Shown piece after piece: positions 32,616 through 40,545 of a DNA stretch of 56,431 nucleotides; position 1 is the stretch's first letter; each line of letters opens with the position of its first letter. Location of the stretch: contig CAMIKG010000026.1 of NCBI GenBank assembly GCA_946221915.1, positions 1-56,431 on the forward strand, written 5' to 3'. The notes beneath the pieces are model-generated. The model did no database searches, was not told where the DNA came from, and saw only the letters and a list, made by a program, of their open reading frames with translations. A program made the translations under genes and the position numbers. This DNA comes from an uncultured Erwinia sp. GTDB lineage: Bacteria; Pseudomonadota; Gammaproteobacteria; Enterobacterales; Enterobacteriaceae.

Positions 32616-33452
32616 TCAATCGATGAGACTCCCATCCGCATCATAAAACGGCCACGGCCCGGCAAAATCCCCGATCGCACACTGATGCGTCACCACACCC
32701 TGTTGCGCCGTCCAGCGATGCAGCAGAAAACCCGCCGGTTCCAGACAGAAATGCGCCGGACCGTCCTCGCTGAGATCCAGTGCCACCTGATGCGATGTGC
32801 CCGGCGCGCTGCAGGCCAGCGTTCCGGCAAAACGTAGCTGGATACTGCGGTGCAGATGGCCGCACAGCACCCGTTCCACCTGCGGATGGCGGGCAATCAC
32901 TTCCGCCAGCGCTTCGGGATGGCGCAGCGGCTGACGATCCATGTGCGTAATGCCAGTGACAAACGGCGGATGATGCAGCATCACCAGCGTTGGACGCGCT
33001 GGCTGCAGGATTAGCTCCTTATCCAGCCAGGTAAGACTCTCTGCCGCCAGCTCACCATACGGCTGGCCGGGCACCGAAGAGTCAAGCGCCAGCAGCCGCA
33101 CTGGGCCGCACTCTGCCTGCCACTCCACCCGCTCAGCATGCTGCTGCAGATAAACGTGATCGGCGAATGCCGCTCGCAGCTGCTGACGATCGTCATGATT
33201 CCCTGCCATCACATAAAACGGGATCTCCAGCGCCTGTAGTGCATCGCGCAGCGTCTGATACTCATCCTGACGACCAAAATCTACCAGATCGCCGGTGATT
33301 ACCACCACATCGGGACGTGGATTAAGCCGGTTCAGGGTGCTGATGGCCTGGCGCAGTGCGCCGAGAGTATCCACTTTGCCGTAGGAAAGCTTACCTCCGG
33401 CTTTAATATGCAGATCGCTAAGCTGAGCGACCAAAACGGTTTGCTGTGTCAC
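32616..33452 (-). CDS. GpdQ/CpdA-like metallophosphodiesterase of the ABC operon
   Basis: 278 residues from GTG 33452, which overlaps the ATPase stop as GTGA. A longer frame would overlap the ATPase. Dinuclear metal ligands fit D13, H15 (SDLH), D55 (TGDLVD), N85 (GNHDD), H160 (HHPP), H199 and H201 (GHLH). RPDVVVITGDLVDFGRQDEY, MDRQPLRHPEAL, SAPGTSHQV and FAGPWPFYD resemble the glycerophosphodiesterase GpdQ of Enterobacter aerogenes more than E. coli CpdA (from memory). As the last operon gene it probably hydrolyses the imported substrate, a phosphodiester or phosphate ester. Confidence 0.87.
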   Translation of the reverse strand: MTQQTVLVAQLSDLHIKAGGKLSYGKVDTLGALRQAISTLNRLNPRPDVVVITGDLVDFGRQDEYQTLRDALQALEIPFYVMAGNHDDRQQLRAAFADHVYLQQHAERVEWQAECGPVRLLALDSSVPGQPYGELAAESLTWLDKELILQPARPTLVMLHHPPFVTGITHMDRQPLRHPEALAEVIARHPQVERVLCGHLHRSIQLRFAGTLACSAPGTSHQVALDLSEDGPAHFCLEPAGFLLHRWTAQQGVVTHQCAIGDFAGPWPFYDADGSLID

Positions 33453-34462
33453 GAACGTGCGGCTCCCTGTGGGTTCTGCGTGGAATGAAACTGCATTAAC
33501 AACTGTGGCGCGATAAACAGACCGACCTGCTGGCCGTTTTGCCACTGCTCACGCGCCGGGCGATCAACCTGCAACGGCTGCGCGCCACCGGCATCGATCA
33601 TCAGGCGCTGGCTGGCGCCAAGGAAAATCTGCTGCACAATGCGGCCACGGCGCTCAGCGTTCTCTGCCGCACCGAGGGTGATATCTTCCGGGCGGCAGTA
33701 CAGGCCGGGTTGCTGTGCCGATTCCTCCTCAAGGCAGTTAATCGCACCAACAAAATCGGCGACAAAGCGGGTGGCGGGCTGCTGGTACAGCGTTTGCGGC
33801 GTGGCAATCTGCGCGATGCGTCCTTTCTCCAGCACCGCAATCCGGTCGCCGAGCGCCATTGCCTCCTGTTGATCGTGGGTGACGTATACTGCGGTGATAT
33901 GCAGCTGGCGCAGCAGGCGGCCGATATCCTCGCGCAGCTTTTCACGCAGTTTGACATCCAGCGCCGCCAGCGGCTCATCGAACAGCAGCACTTTCGGCTG
34001 TGCCGCCAGTGCCCGTGCCAGTGATACGCGCTGCTTCTGGCCGCCGGACAGGGCGGTGACAGGACGTTGCGCCAGGTGCTGCAAATCGACCATCTCCAGC
34101 ATCTCATCAACGCGCCGGGTAATCTCTGCGCGCGGCAATCCCTGAATGCGCAGGCCATAGCCGACGTTCTGCGCCACATTCATATTCGGGAACAGCGCAT
34201 AGTGCTGGAACACCATGCCGACATTGCGTTTCTCAATCGGCAGCGCGGTGACGTTGCGATCGCCAAACCATACCTCGCCACCGGCATCGGGCTGTTCAAG
34301 TCCGCTGATAATGCGCAGGGTGGTCGTTTTACCGCAGCCGGAAGGGCCAAGCAGCACCAGCGTCTCGCCAGCGACAATTTCCAGATCGAGCGGATGCAGC
34401 GCCACGGCATCGTCGCTGAAACGGCGGGCGCACTGATGCAGGCGAATGGCTACAGATTTCAT
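33449..34462 (-). CDS. ABC transporter ATP-binding protein
   Basis: 337 residues. Walker A GPSGCGKTTT, signature LSGGQKQRVSLARAL, Walker B VLLFDEPLAALD and H-loop YVTHDQQEA, followed by a C-terminal TOBE-like domain (GLYCRPEDITLG). Of the PotA/FbpC/PhnT type that energises uptake of organic solutes. Overlaps the upstream permease by 4 bases and the downstream phosphodiesterase by 4 bases (GTGA). Confidence 0.94.
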   Translation of the reverse strand: MKSVAIRLHQCARRFSDDAVALHPLDLEIVAGETLVLLGPSGCGKTTTLRIISGLEQPDAGGEVWFGDRNVTALPIEKRNVGMVFQHYALFPNMNVAQNVGYGLRIQGLPRAEITRRVDEMLEMVDLQHLAQRPVTALSGGQKQRVSLARALAAQPKVLLFDEPLAALDVKLREKLREDIGRLLRQLHITAVYVTHDQQEAMALGDRIAVLEKGRIAQIATPQTLYQQPATRFVADFVGAINCLEEESAQQPGLYCRPEDITLGAAENAERRGRIVQQIFLGASQRLMIDAGGAQPLQVDRPAREQWQNGQQVGLFIAPQLLMQFHSTQNPQGAARS

Positions 34463-35259
34463 TTTGACTCCTGAGGCGTGCGCTGGCTGAAGCGGGAAAT
34501 CCAGCTGAGCGCCAGCAGCAACGGTAAGATCATCGCGAGGAAGATCAGGGTATAGGCCGAGCCCACTTCCAGGCGCATCGAGGCATAGCTGTCCGCCAGG
34601 CCGACCGGCAGGGTCCTGGTCAGCGGCGTATGCAGCATCCAGGTAATATTAAATTCGCCTATCGACAGGGTGAGCACCATAAACGCGCCGGCCAGGATGC
34701 CGTTACGGCAGTTAGGAATAATCACGGTAAAGAAGCGCTGCCAGAAGCCAGCGCCGAGGCTGGCCGCCGCCTCTTCCAGCTGCGGCAACTGGCTGGCGCG
34801 CATCACCGACAACACGGGCCGCACCATAAACGGCAGGGTAAACAGCACATGGCCGAGCAAAATAAACAGCCAGCTGCCGCGCAGCCAGTGAAGATGACCA
34901 TAGACCAGCAACATACCGAGCGCGGTTGCCAGGCCCGGCAGCGCCACCGGCAGCAGCAGGCACTCTTCAATACGGCTGGCCCAGCGACCCGGCATTTTCA
35001 GCAGCGCCCAGGCCGCCGGTACGCCCAGCAGGGTCACCACCAGCAGGCAGCAGATCGCCAGCAGCAGCGACAGCCAGACGGTGCCGCTGTACATTGACCA
35101 GACCTGCTCCAGCCAGCGCAGCGTCAGGCCGCTTTGCAGGCCGATAAACGCATTATTAGTGATACCCGCGAGGCAGGAGAGCAGCACCGGCAGCAACATA
35201 AACAGGCAGATAAACAGGGTGAACCCCAGCTGTAACCAGAACAGTGTGCGACGCGTCAT
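34459..35259 (-). CDS. ABC transporter permease 2
   Basis: 266 residues with six membrane helices and the EAA loop LEEAAASLGAGFWQRFFTVIIPN of PotC/PhnV-type permeases. Overlaps the first permease by 4 bases. N-terminal MTRRTLFWLQLGFTLFICLFMLLPVLL is the first helix. Confidence 0.93.
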   Translation of the reverse strand: MTRRTLFWLQLGFTLFICLFMLLPVLLSCLAGITNNAFIGLQSGLTLRWLEQVWSMYSGTVWLSLLLAICCLLVVTLLGVPAAWALLKMPGRWASRIEECLLLPVALPGLATALGMLLVYGHLHWLRGSWLFILLGHVLFTLPFMVRPVLSVMRASQLPQLEEAAASLGAGFWQRFFTVIIPNCRNGILAGAFMVLTLSIGEFNITWMLHTPLTRTLPVGLADSYASMRLEVGSAYTLIFLAMILPLLLALSWISRFSQRTPQESK

Positions 35260-36143
35260 AAACTCACCTCAGTGCCTTTACCGGCCAGACGGCGCGCCAG
35301 TACCAGCGCCAGCCAGGCGACGCCGCCCATCACTACCGATAGCGCAGCGGCGGTGGCGAAATTAGCGTAGTTGGTAAATTCACCATAAATCGTTAACGGC
35401 AGGACGTTGAGGTCGGTGCCAAGGGTAAAGGCGGTGCCAAATGCGCCCATACTGGTAGCGAAACAGAGCGCGCCGCTGGAGATCAGCGCTGGCGACAGGC
35501 CGGGAATAATCACATCGCAAATCACCCGCCACTGGCTGGCGCCGAGTGAACGTGCCGCTTCTTCCAGCGTCGGGTCGAGTTTTTCGCAGGCGGCGACCAG
35601 CGTCATCACCACACGCGGAATGGAGAAATAGAGGTAACCGAGAAACAGCCCGCTCAGTGAATACGCGAACATCCAGCGATCCCCCGTCAGCGCCATGCCC
35701 AGCTGCGCCAGCAAGCCCTGACGGCCAGCCAGCATAATCACCAGAAAACCGACCACCACGCCGGGAAAGGCGAGAGGGAAGGTCATGATCGCCAGCAGCA
35801 GCGCTTTACCGCGAAACTGATGGCGGGCAAGAAAGCAGGCCACCAGCGCAGAGATTGCCACTGCCGCCAGCGCTACCAGCAGCGACAGCACCAGTGTGAT
35901 ACCGAGGCTGGTGAGATATTGCGGGCGGCTGATCACTGTCCAGTAACCACTCAGGCCAGTATTGTTATCAGCCTGGCTGCCGATGGTGATTAAGGTGGCG
36001 AAGGGCAGCAGCCAGAAGGCGGCGAAAAACAGTAATGCGGGTAACACCATCCACGCCACCGGACGCCGCAGGCGCGACATCAGACGACTGAACAGCGTCC
36101 CGTTACCGGGACGCTGAGTGTCGCGCGTTGCAACAACGCTCAT
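35256..36143 (-). CDS. ABC transporter permease 1
   Basis: 295 residues with six membrane helices and the EAA loop LEEAARSLGASQWRVICDVIIPG of PotB/PhnU-type permeases. The extended N-terminal 25 residues before the first helix (VAWMVLPALLFFAAFWLLPF) are cytosolic and basic. Its ATG overlaps the binding-protein stop as TAATG (1 base), so it is coupled. Confidence 0.93.
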   Translation of the reverse strand: MSVVATRDTQRPGNGTLFSRLMSRLRRPVAWMVLPALLFFAAFWLLPFATLITIGSQADNNTGLSGYWTVISRPQYLTSLGITLVLSLLVALAAVAISALVACFLARHQFRGKALLLAIMTFPLAFPGVVVGFLVIMLAGRQGLLAQLGMALTGDRWMFAYSLSGLFLGYLYFSIPRVVMTLVAACEKLDPTLEEAARSLGASQWRVICDVIIPGLSPALISSGALCFATSMGAFGTAFTLGTDLNVLPLTIYGEFTNYANFATAAALSVVMGGVAWLALVLARRLAGKGTEVSL

Positions 36144-37162
36144 TAACGGATCTCGCTCAGGTAACGATCAGAGAACGCTTTCTGCACGTCAGCCATCTGC
36201 TGATAGTCGACGGTTTTGGCACGGGCATAGTCGATGTCCGGCAGGAAGCGCTTTTTCGCCTCAGCGGACATTGCACTGGCGCGTACCGGGCGCAGGAAAG
36301 CATTGGCCCAGATTGCCTGGCCTTTGTCAGACAGCACATAATCGATCACTTTCTTGCCGCTATCCGTATGCGGCGCGTTTTTCACCAGGCTGATGGTGTA
36401 CGGTACGGTGATGGTGCCTTCCTGCGGGATCACGAACACCACGTTGGCGTGGTCTTTGTATTTCGCGCGGTAGGCATTGAAGTCGTAATCCAGCATGATT
36501 GGGATTTCACCGGACAGCACGCGCGCATAGGCGGTCTGTTTCGGCACAATCGGCTTATTGGCCGCCAGCTTTTTAAAGTAGCTGATGCCCGGCGTGAAAT
36601 CGCTCAGCGTGCCGCCCAGCGCCTGGTTCGCCGCCACGGCCGCCACATAGCCGACAAAGGCGCTGGAAGGATCAAGGAAACCGACCATGCCTTTATATTC
36701 CGGCTTCAGCAGGTCCTGCCAGGATTGCGGAACTGGCAAACCATTCAGCGCATCGACATTGACCATAAAGCCCATGGTGCCGCTGTGCAGCGCCACCCAT
36801 TTGCCCGCCGGATCTTTCATGCCGTCCGGGATATCGTTCCAGGCCGCCGGTTTGTAGTCGGTCACTACGTCCGCTTTTGCCGCCTGAATGGCGAAGCTGA
36901 CGCCAAGATAGGCCACATCGGCCACCGGGTTAGCTTTCTCCGCCACCATCTGCGCCAGCGCCTGGCCGGAGTTTTTGTTGTCCTGCGGCACGGCGATGCC
37001 GGTGTCCTGTTTAATTGCCTGCAGCTGTGTGCCCCAGTCTGCCCACTCTGGCGGACAGTTGTAGCAAATCGCTTCAGCAGCGGAAGCCATCTGGCTGACC
37101 AGTGCACTGCCTGCCAGCAGCGCGGCCAGCGCCAGTTTTTTACCGATTGTTTGCTGTGACAT
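36143..37162 (-). CDS. ABC transporter periplasmic solute-binding protein
   Basis: 339 residues from MSQQTIGKKLALAALL; an earlier ATG at 37198 overlaps the lacI stop region and is not used. A Sec signal peptide ends ASA, giving mature AEAICYNCPPEW. Cluster F-type binding protein, as for thiamine, phosphonate, iron and sugar-phosphate importers, with GTMGFMVNVDALNGLPVPQSWQDLLKPEYKG. The mature CYNC pair may form a disulfide. Ligand is unknown, but the operon's phosphodiesterase suggests a phosphodiester or phosphate ester. First transport gene after the LacI regulator (32-bp gap). Confidence 0.9.
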   Translation of the reverse strand: MSQQTIGKKLALAALLAGSALVSQMASAAEAICYNCPPEWADWGTQLQAIKQDTGIAVPQDNKNSGQALAQMVAEKANPVADVAYLGVSFAIQAAKADVVTDYKPAAWNDIPDGMKDPAGKWVALHSGTMGFMVNVDALNGLPVPQSWQDLLKPEYKGMVGFLDPSSAFVGYVAAVAANQALGGTLSDFTPGISYFKKLAANKPIVPKQTAYARVLSGEIPIMLDYDFNAYRAKYKDHANVVFVIPQEGTITVPYTISLVKNAPHTDSGKKVIDYVLSDKGQAIWANAFLRPVRASAMSAEAKKRFLPDIDYARAKTVDYQQMADVQKAFSDRYLSEIR

Positions 37163-37194
37163 AAGGTTTCCCTGGTGTTGGTTAAGTGAAGTGA

Positions 37195-38202
37195 TCAAAA
37201 GGTCGCCACCGGCGGTGGCGCAATACTTTCTCCGTGCCGGAACTGGTGAGCCAGATAACCGGCCTGCGGGGTTTCGCCAGCAATTTGCGCCAGCAGATGG
37301 GCGATAGCCTGCCTGCCCATCTCTTCCAGCGGCTGGACGACTGAACTGAGCGAAGGAAACTGCATACGCCCCATCTCAATGCCATCGAAGCCAATGACGG
37401 AAAGCTGGCGCGGAATGTGGTAGCCGCTGCGCATCAGTTCGCCGGTAACGCTGAGCGCCAGCAGATCGTTGGTGCACAGCAGGGCAGTGAAGGCGCGCGG
37501 GCCAATCAGATGTGGCAGCAGGGTGGTGAGATCGGAGTGAATATGGCTTGGCATCTCCACCACATCCGCTGGCAGCAGCCCGGCCTGCGTCATGGCGTCG
37601 CAGTAACCCTGATAACGCTGGCGTGCGCGGTCTGACTGCAGCATCGGCCCGGCAATCATACCGATATGACGATGGCCAAGGCTGAGCAGTACCTCAGTGG
37701 CCTGCATCACCGCCAGGCGGTTATCGACGCGGATGGCCGGTATCGTCACGCGCTGCGGTGAGTTGTGCACCAGCACCAGCGGAATCGCTTCGCGCTGTAA
37801 ATCCAGCAGCACTGCGCTGTTGTCGGCGTCGGCAACGGTCAGCACCAGACCATCGACGCGCTGACGCAGCATGTTTTCCACGATCTCGGCTTCGCGCTGC
37901 GGCTGGTAGTTGCTGGTGGCGACCAGCAGGGAGTAGCCATGTTGCTGCGCCAGTTGCTCCATTGCCTGCAGCTGGGCGGCAAAAATCGGGTTATGCAGTG
38001 ATGGCAGCAACACGCCGATAATGCGTGTCGACTGGGTGCGCAGCTGACGGGCGATATGGTTAGGGCGGAAGCCCAGCTGTTCGGACGCGGCGAATACCTT
38101 GTTGCGCGTCTCTTCACGCACCAGATCCGGTGCGGAGAAGGCGCGGGCGGCAGTCGCCCGGGAGACGCCCGCCAGTTTTGCCACCTGCAATAAATCACTC
38201 AT
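37195..38202 (-). CDS. LacI family regulator of the ABC operon
   Basis: 335 residues. HTH LLQVAKLAGVSRATAARAFSAP with hinge FRPNHIARQLRTQ, then a periplasmic-binding-like effector domain (IGVLLPSLHNPIFAAQLQAME). It is the first gene of the operon and its start lies 20 bases downstream of a perfect palindrome, so it probably represses itself and the importer together. The effector is likely the imported solute or its hydrolysis product. Confidence 0.93.
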   Translation of the reverse strand: MSDLLQVAKLAGVSRATAARAFSAPDLVREETRNKVFAASEQLGFRPNHIARQLRTQSTRIIGVLLPSLHNPIFAAQLQAMEQLAQQHGYSLLVATSNYQPQREAEIVENMLRQRVDGLVLTVADADNSAVLLDLQREAIPLVLVHNSPQRVTIPAIRVDNRLAVMQATEVLLSLGHRHIGMIAGPMLQSDRARQRYQGYCDAMTQAGLLPADVVEMPSHIHSDLTTLLPHLIGPRAFTALLCTNDLLALSVTGELMRSGYHIPRQLSVIGFDGIEMGRMQFPSLSSVVQPLEEMGRQAIAHLLAQIAGETPQAGYLAHQFRHGESIAPPPVATF

Positions 38203-38219
38203 TCTCTGCTCACTTTTGC

Positions 38220-38248
38220 ATCATGAGATCGATCTCATTGGCTGGCAA
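38220..38248 (-). promoter_or_regulatory. Promoter and LacI operator of the ABC operon
   Basis: Minus-strand -35 TTGCCA (38243-38248) and -10 CATGAT (38220-38225) with a 17-base spacer. A perfect 16-bp palindrome ATGAGATCGATCTCAT (38223-38238) with the CG centre typical of LacI-family operators overlaps the -10 and spacer, ideal for repression. The LacI start is 20 bases downstream. Confidence 0.78.
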
Positions 38249-38334
38249 AGTAGCAGTGCGGTATGACGGTTAAATGACGTTTTTACTGGCGAAAAATGAC
38301 AGTGACAGGCGCAGCCAGCGGCAGGACAGGCGGG

Positions 38335-39294
38335 TTATCCGCAGTGGATCAGTACCTTACCAGCCGGGCGCTGTTGCTGGCAGAAATGCAGGGCATCAGA
38401 GATTTCCGCCAGCGGGAAGAGAGCGGCGATAGTGGTGGTGGCGATGCCGCTTCGGATCAGGGCAAACACCTCATCCAGCTTGCTGGCGATTTGCGCCCGG
38501 CTGGCCTGATGCACCCACTGGCGCAGATGGAAGTAACGGAAAGCGATATCCGGGCGCTGGCGCCAGAGCGCAGCAGGAATCGCTTCGCCCGAGAGCAGGC
38601 CATAACTGATAAACGCAGCGCCCGGTTTCAGCGCCTGCGCCAGCGTCAGCGCCCCCTGGCCGCCGATGCAATCCAGTACGGCATCCACCCCGCCGCTGGC
38701 GCGCAGCTGCTGTACCGCGAGGGCATCACCGGCATGAGCCATAATCGCGATCGGGTAAGCGGTATCCAGCGTTTCCGCCGCCTGCTGGCGGCGCACGATT
38801 GCCACCGCATCCAGCCCCCGTTGCTGCGCCATGTTTAGCAGTATCCGTCCGATAGCGGAGTTCGCCGCGTTAATCACCACTCTGGCTCCCGCAGGCAGAT
38901 GCAGCGCGTCGGTCAGCATCAGCCAGGCGGTCATGGGATTGACATAGCTGGTGGCAGCCTGTTCATCTGTCAGCCACGCGGGTAGCGGAAAGCACCATGC
39001 GGCATCGCTGAGTTTCAGCTGCTGCCAGGCACCAGCGCTGCCAATCGGCAACACGCGACTGCCATTTTTCAGCGTGCCAACACCTTCAAAACCCGGAACA
39101 AACGGCAGCCGGGTACGCGTCGGGTATGCGCCGGAGATAGTGATCAGGTCCGAAGGATTAATCGCCGCCAGTTTCATCTGCACCACCACTTCCCCTGGCC
39201 CGGCAACGGGTGGGTGGGTGTGTTCAGCCTCAACACACTGAGCGGCGCTGCCAAACTGGCGCACGATGGCGCGTAATACCGGAGCCGAAGACAT
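38335..39294 (-). CDS. MDR/ETR-like NADPH oxidoreductase
   Basis: 319 residues of the medium-chain reductase family without catalytic zinc (quinone reductase or 2-enoyl reductase branch). N-terminal GroES-like part with GPGEVVVQMKLAAINPSDLITISGAYP and FVPGFEGVG; Rossmann part with ARVVINAANSAIGRILLNMAQQRGL and DCIGG. NADPH is the likely cofactor; the substrate is unknown. It stands between two lacI genes and has its own 5' region; not obviously part of either operon. Confidence 0.87.
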   Translation of the reverse strand: MSSAPVLRAIVRQFGSAAQCVEAEHTHPPVAGPGEVVVQMKLAAINPSDLITISGAYPTRTRLPFVPGFEGVGTLKNGSRVLPIGSAGAWQQLKLSDAAWCFPLPAWLTDEQAATSYVNPMTAWLMLTDALHLPAGARVVINAANSAIGRILLNMAQQRGLDAVAIVRRQQAAETLDTAYPIAIMAHAGDALAVQQLRASGGVDAVLDCIGGQGALTLAQALKPGAAFISYGLLSGEAIPAALWRQRPDIAFRYFHLRQWVHQASRAQIASKLDEVFALIRSGIATTTIAALFPLAEISDALHFCQQQRPAGKVLIHCG

Positions 39295-39433
39295 AGCGAT
39301 TTCATCTCAGGGAAAAGGGCATGTTAGCAGAATTCGCCGGCGCGAATGCTGCGTAGTGCGTTGAAAGTTAATGGACGTCGCGCAGCGGTTGCGGGAAACT
39401 AACGCTTTCTGCCGCTATTCGTTCTGGAGTGTT

Positions 39434-40441
39434 ATGTCGTTAAAAGCTATCGCCAAACAGCTCGGTCTGTCCGTTACTACTGTCAGCCGCGCCCTGAACG
39501 GCTATGACGATGTGGCGCAGGAGACGCGGGCGCGGGTGGAAGCGGAAGCACAGCGACGTGGCTACCGGCCGAATACCTTCGCCCGCCGCCTGAAAATGGG
39601 CAAAATCGATGCTGTTGGGCTGGTGTTCCCGGTGCATCCGGTACCGCTGAGCAACAGCGTGTTTATCGATATGGTGGGGGAAATCAGCCGCGAACTGGCG
39701 CGCCACGAGGTGGATTTGCTGCTGATTGCCGACGATGATCTCGCCGATAAGCATGGCTATATGCGCATGGTGCAGGGGCGGCGGATCGATGCGCTGATTG
39801 TTGCCCATACCCTCGATCACGATCCGCGTCTGCAGCAGCTACAGGCGACGGGCTTTCCCTTCCTCGCGCTGGGGCGCAGCCAGCTGGCGCAGCCTTACGC
39901 CTGGTTCGACTTTGATAACTACGCCGGAACGTATCGCGCCACGCAGCAGCTGATTGCCCTCGGCCACCAGCGTATTGCCTTTCTCGGCGAAAACAACTCG
40001 CAGGCGTTTATTGCCCAGCGCCGCAACGGCTATCTCGATGCGCTGGCGCAGCATCAGCTGAGCGATGCATATCGTCGCGATATGCCGCCTTCGCGTCGTG
40101 CCGGATACCAGGCCACGCTGGCCTTGATGGCCCTGGCACAGCCGCCCACGGCGATGATCACTGACTGTAACTCCCATGGTGATGGCGCGGCGATGGCGCT
40201 GCAACAGCTCGGTAAACTCACGGGTAAGCAGGCGGTATCGCTGGTGGTTTACGATGGTTTGCCAGAAGACAGCATTGTCACCACGGAAGTGGCGGCGGTG
40301 ATCCAGTCCAGTCGGGCAGGCGTAGGTAAGCAAATTACCGATATGGTATTACGCCTGATTGCCGGTGAGGCGGTCGACCAGCTGCAGGTGTTATGGCAGC
40401 CCGATTTTACCCCCGGCGATACTTTGCAGCCACCTGTCTGA
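39434..40441 (+). CDS. LacI family regulator of alpha-galactosides (RafR-like)
   Basis: 335 residues from MSLKAIAKQLGLSVTTVSRALNGYDDV; a longer frame to 39371 is not needed as GGAG lies just upstream of this ATG. HTH in residues 2-25, then the effector domain. It directly precedes the alpha-galactosidase gene, and two operators with the expected CG-centred palindrome follow its stop, so it very likely represses rafA-rafB in the absence of an alpha-galactoside. Confidence 0.9.
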   Translation: MSLKAIAKQLGLSVTTVSRALNGYDDVAQETRARVEAEAQRRGYRPNTFARRLKMGKIDAVGLVFPVHPVPLSNSVFIDMVGEISRELARHEVDLLLIADDDLADKHGYMRMVQGRRIDALIVAHTLDHDPRLQQLQATGFPFLALGRSQLAQPYAWFDFDNYAGTYRATQQLIALGHQRIAFLGENNSQAFIAQRRNGYLDALAQHQLSDAYRRDMPPSRRAGYQATLALMALAQPPTAMITDCNSHGDGAAMALQQLGKLTGKQAVSLVVYDGLPEDSIVTTEVAAVIQSSRAGVGKQITDMVLRLIAGEAVDQLQVLWQPDFTPGDTLQPPV

Positions 40442-40471
40442 ATTCACTGAATTTATAAAGTCGATCACATA

Positions 40472-40508
40472 ACCGAAACGTTTTGGTTGTGATCCGAAAC
40501 GTTTCGGA
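40472..40508 (+). promoter_or_regulatory. Twin LacI-type operators upstream of alpha-galactosidase
   Basis: O1 ACCGAAACGTTTTGGT (40472-40487, one mismatch in the palindrome) and O2 TCCGAAACGTTTCGGA (40493-40508, perfect 16-bp palindrome). Their centres are 21 bp apart, two helical turns, so bound repressors sit on the same DNA face. A TATCAT -10 lies at 40521-40526; O2 would overlap its -35. CCGAAACG-type operators are what RafR-like regulators use. Confidence 0.85.
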
Positions 40509-40545
40509 TGGAAACTCAGATATCATTTTTCACGAGATATCTGAC

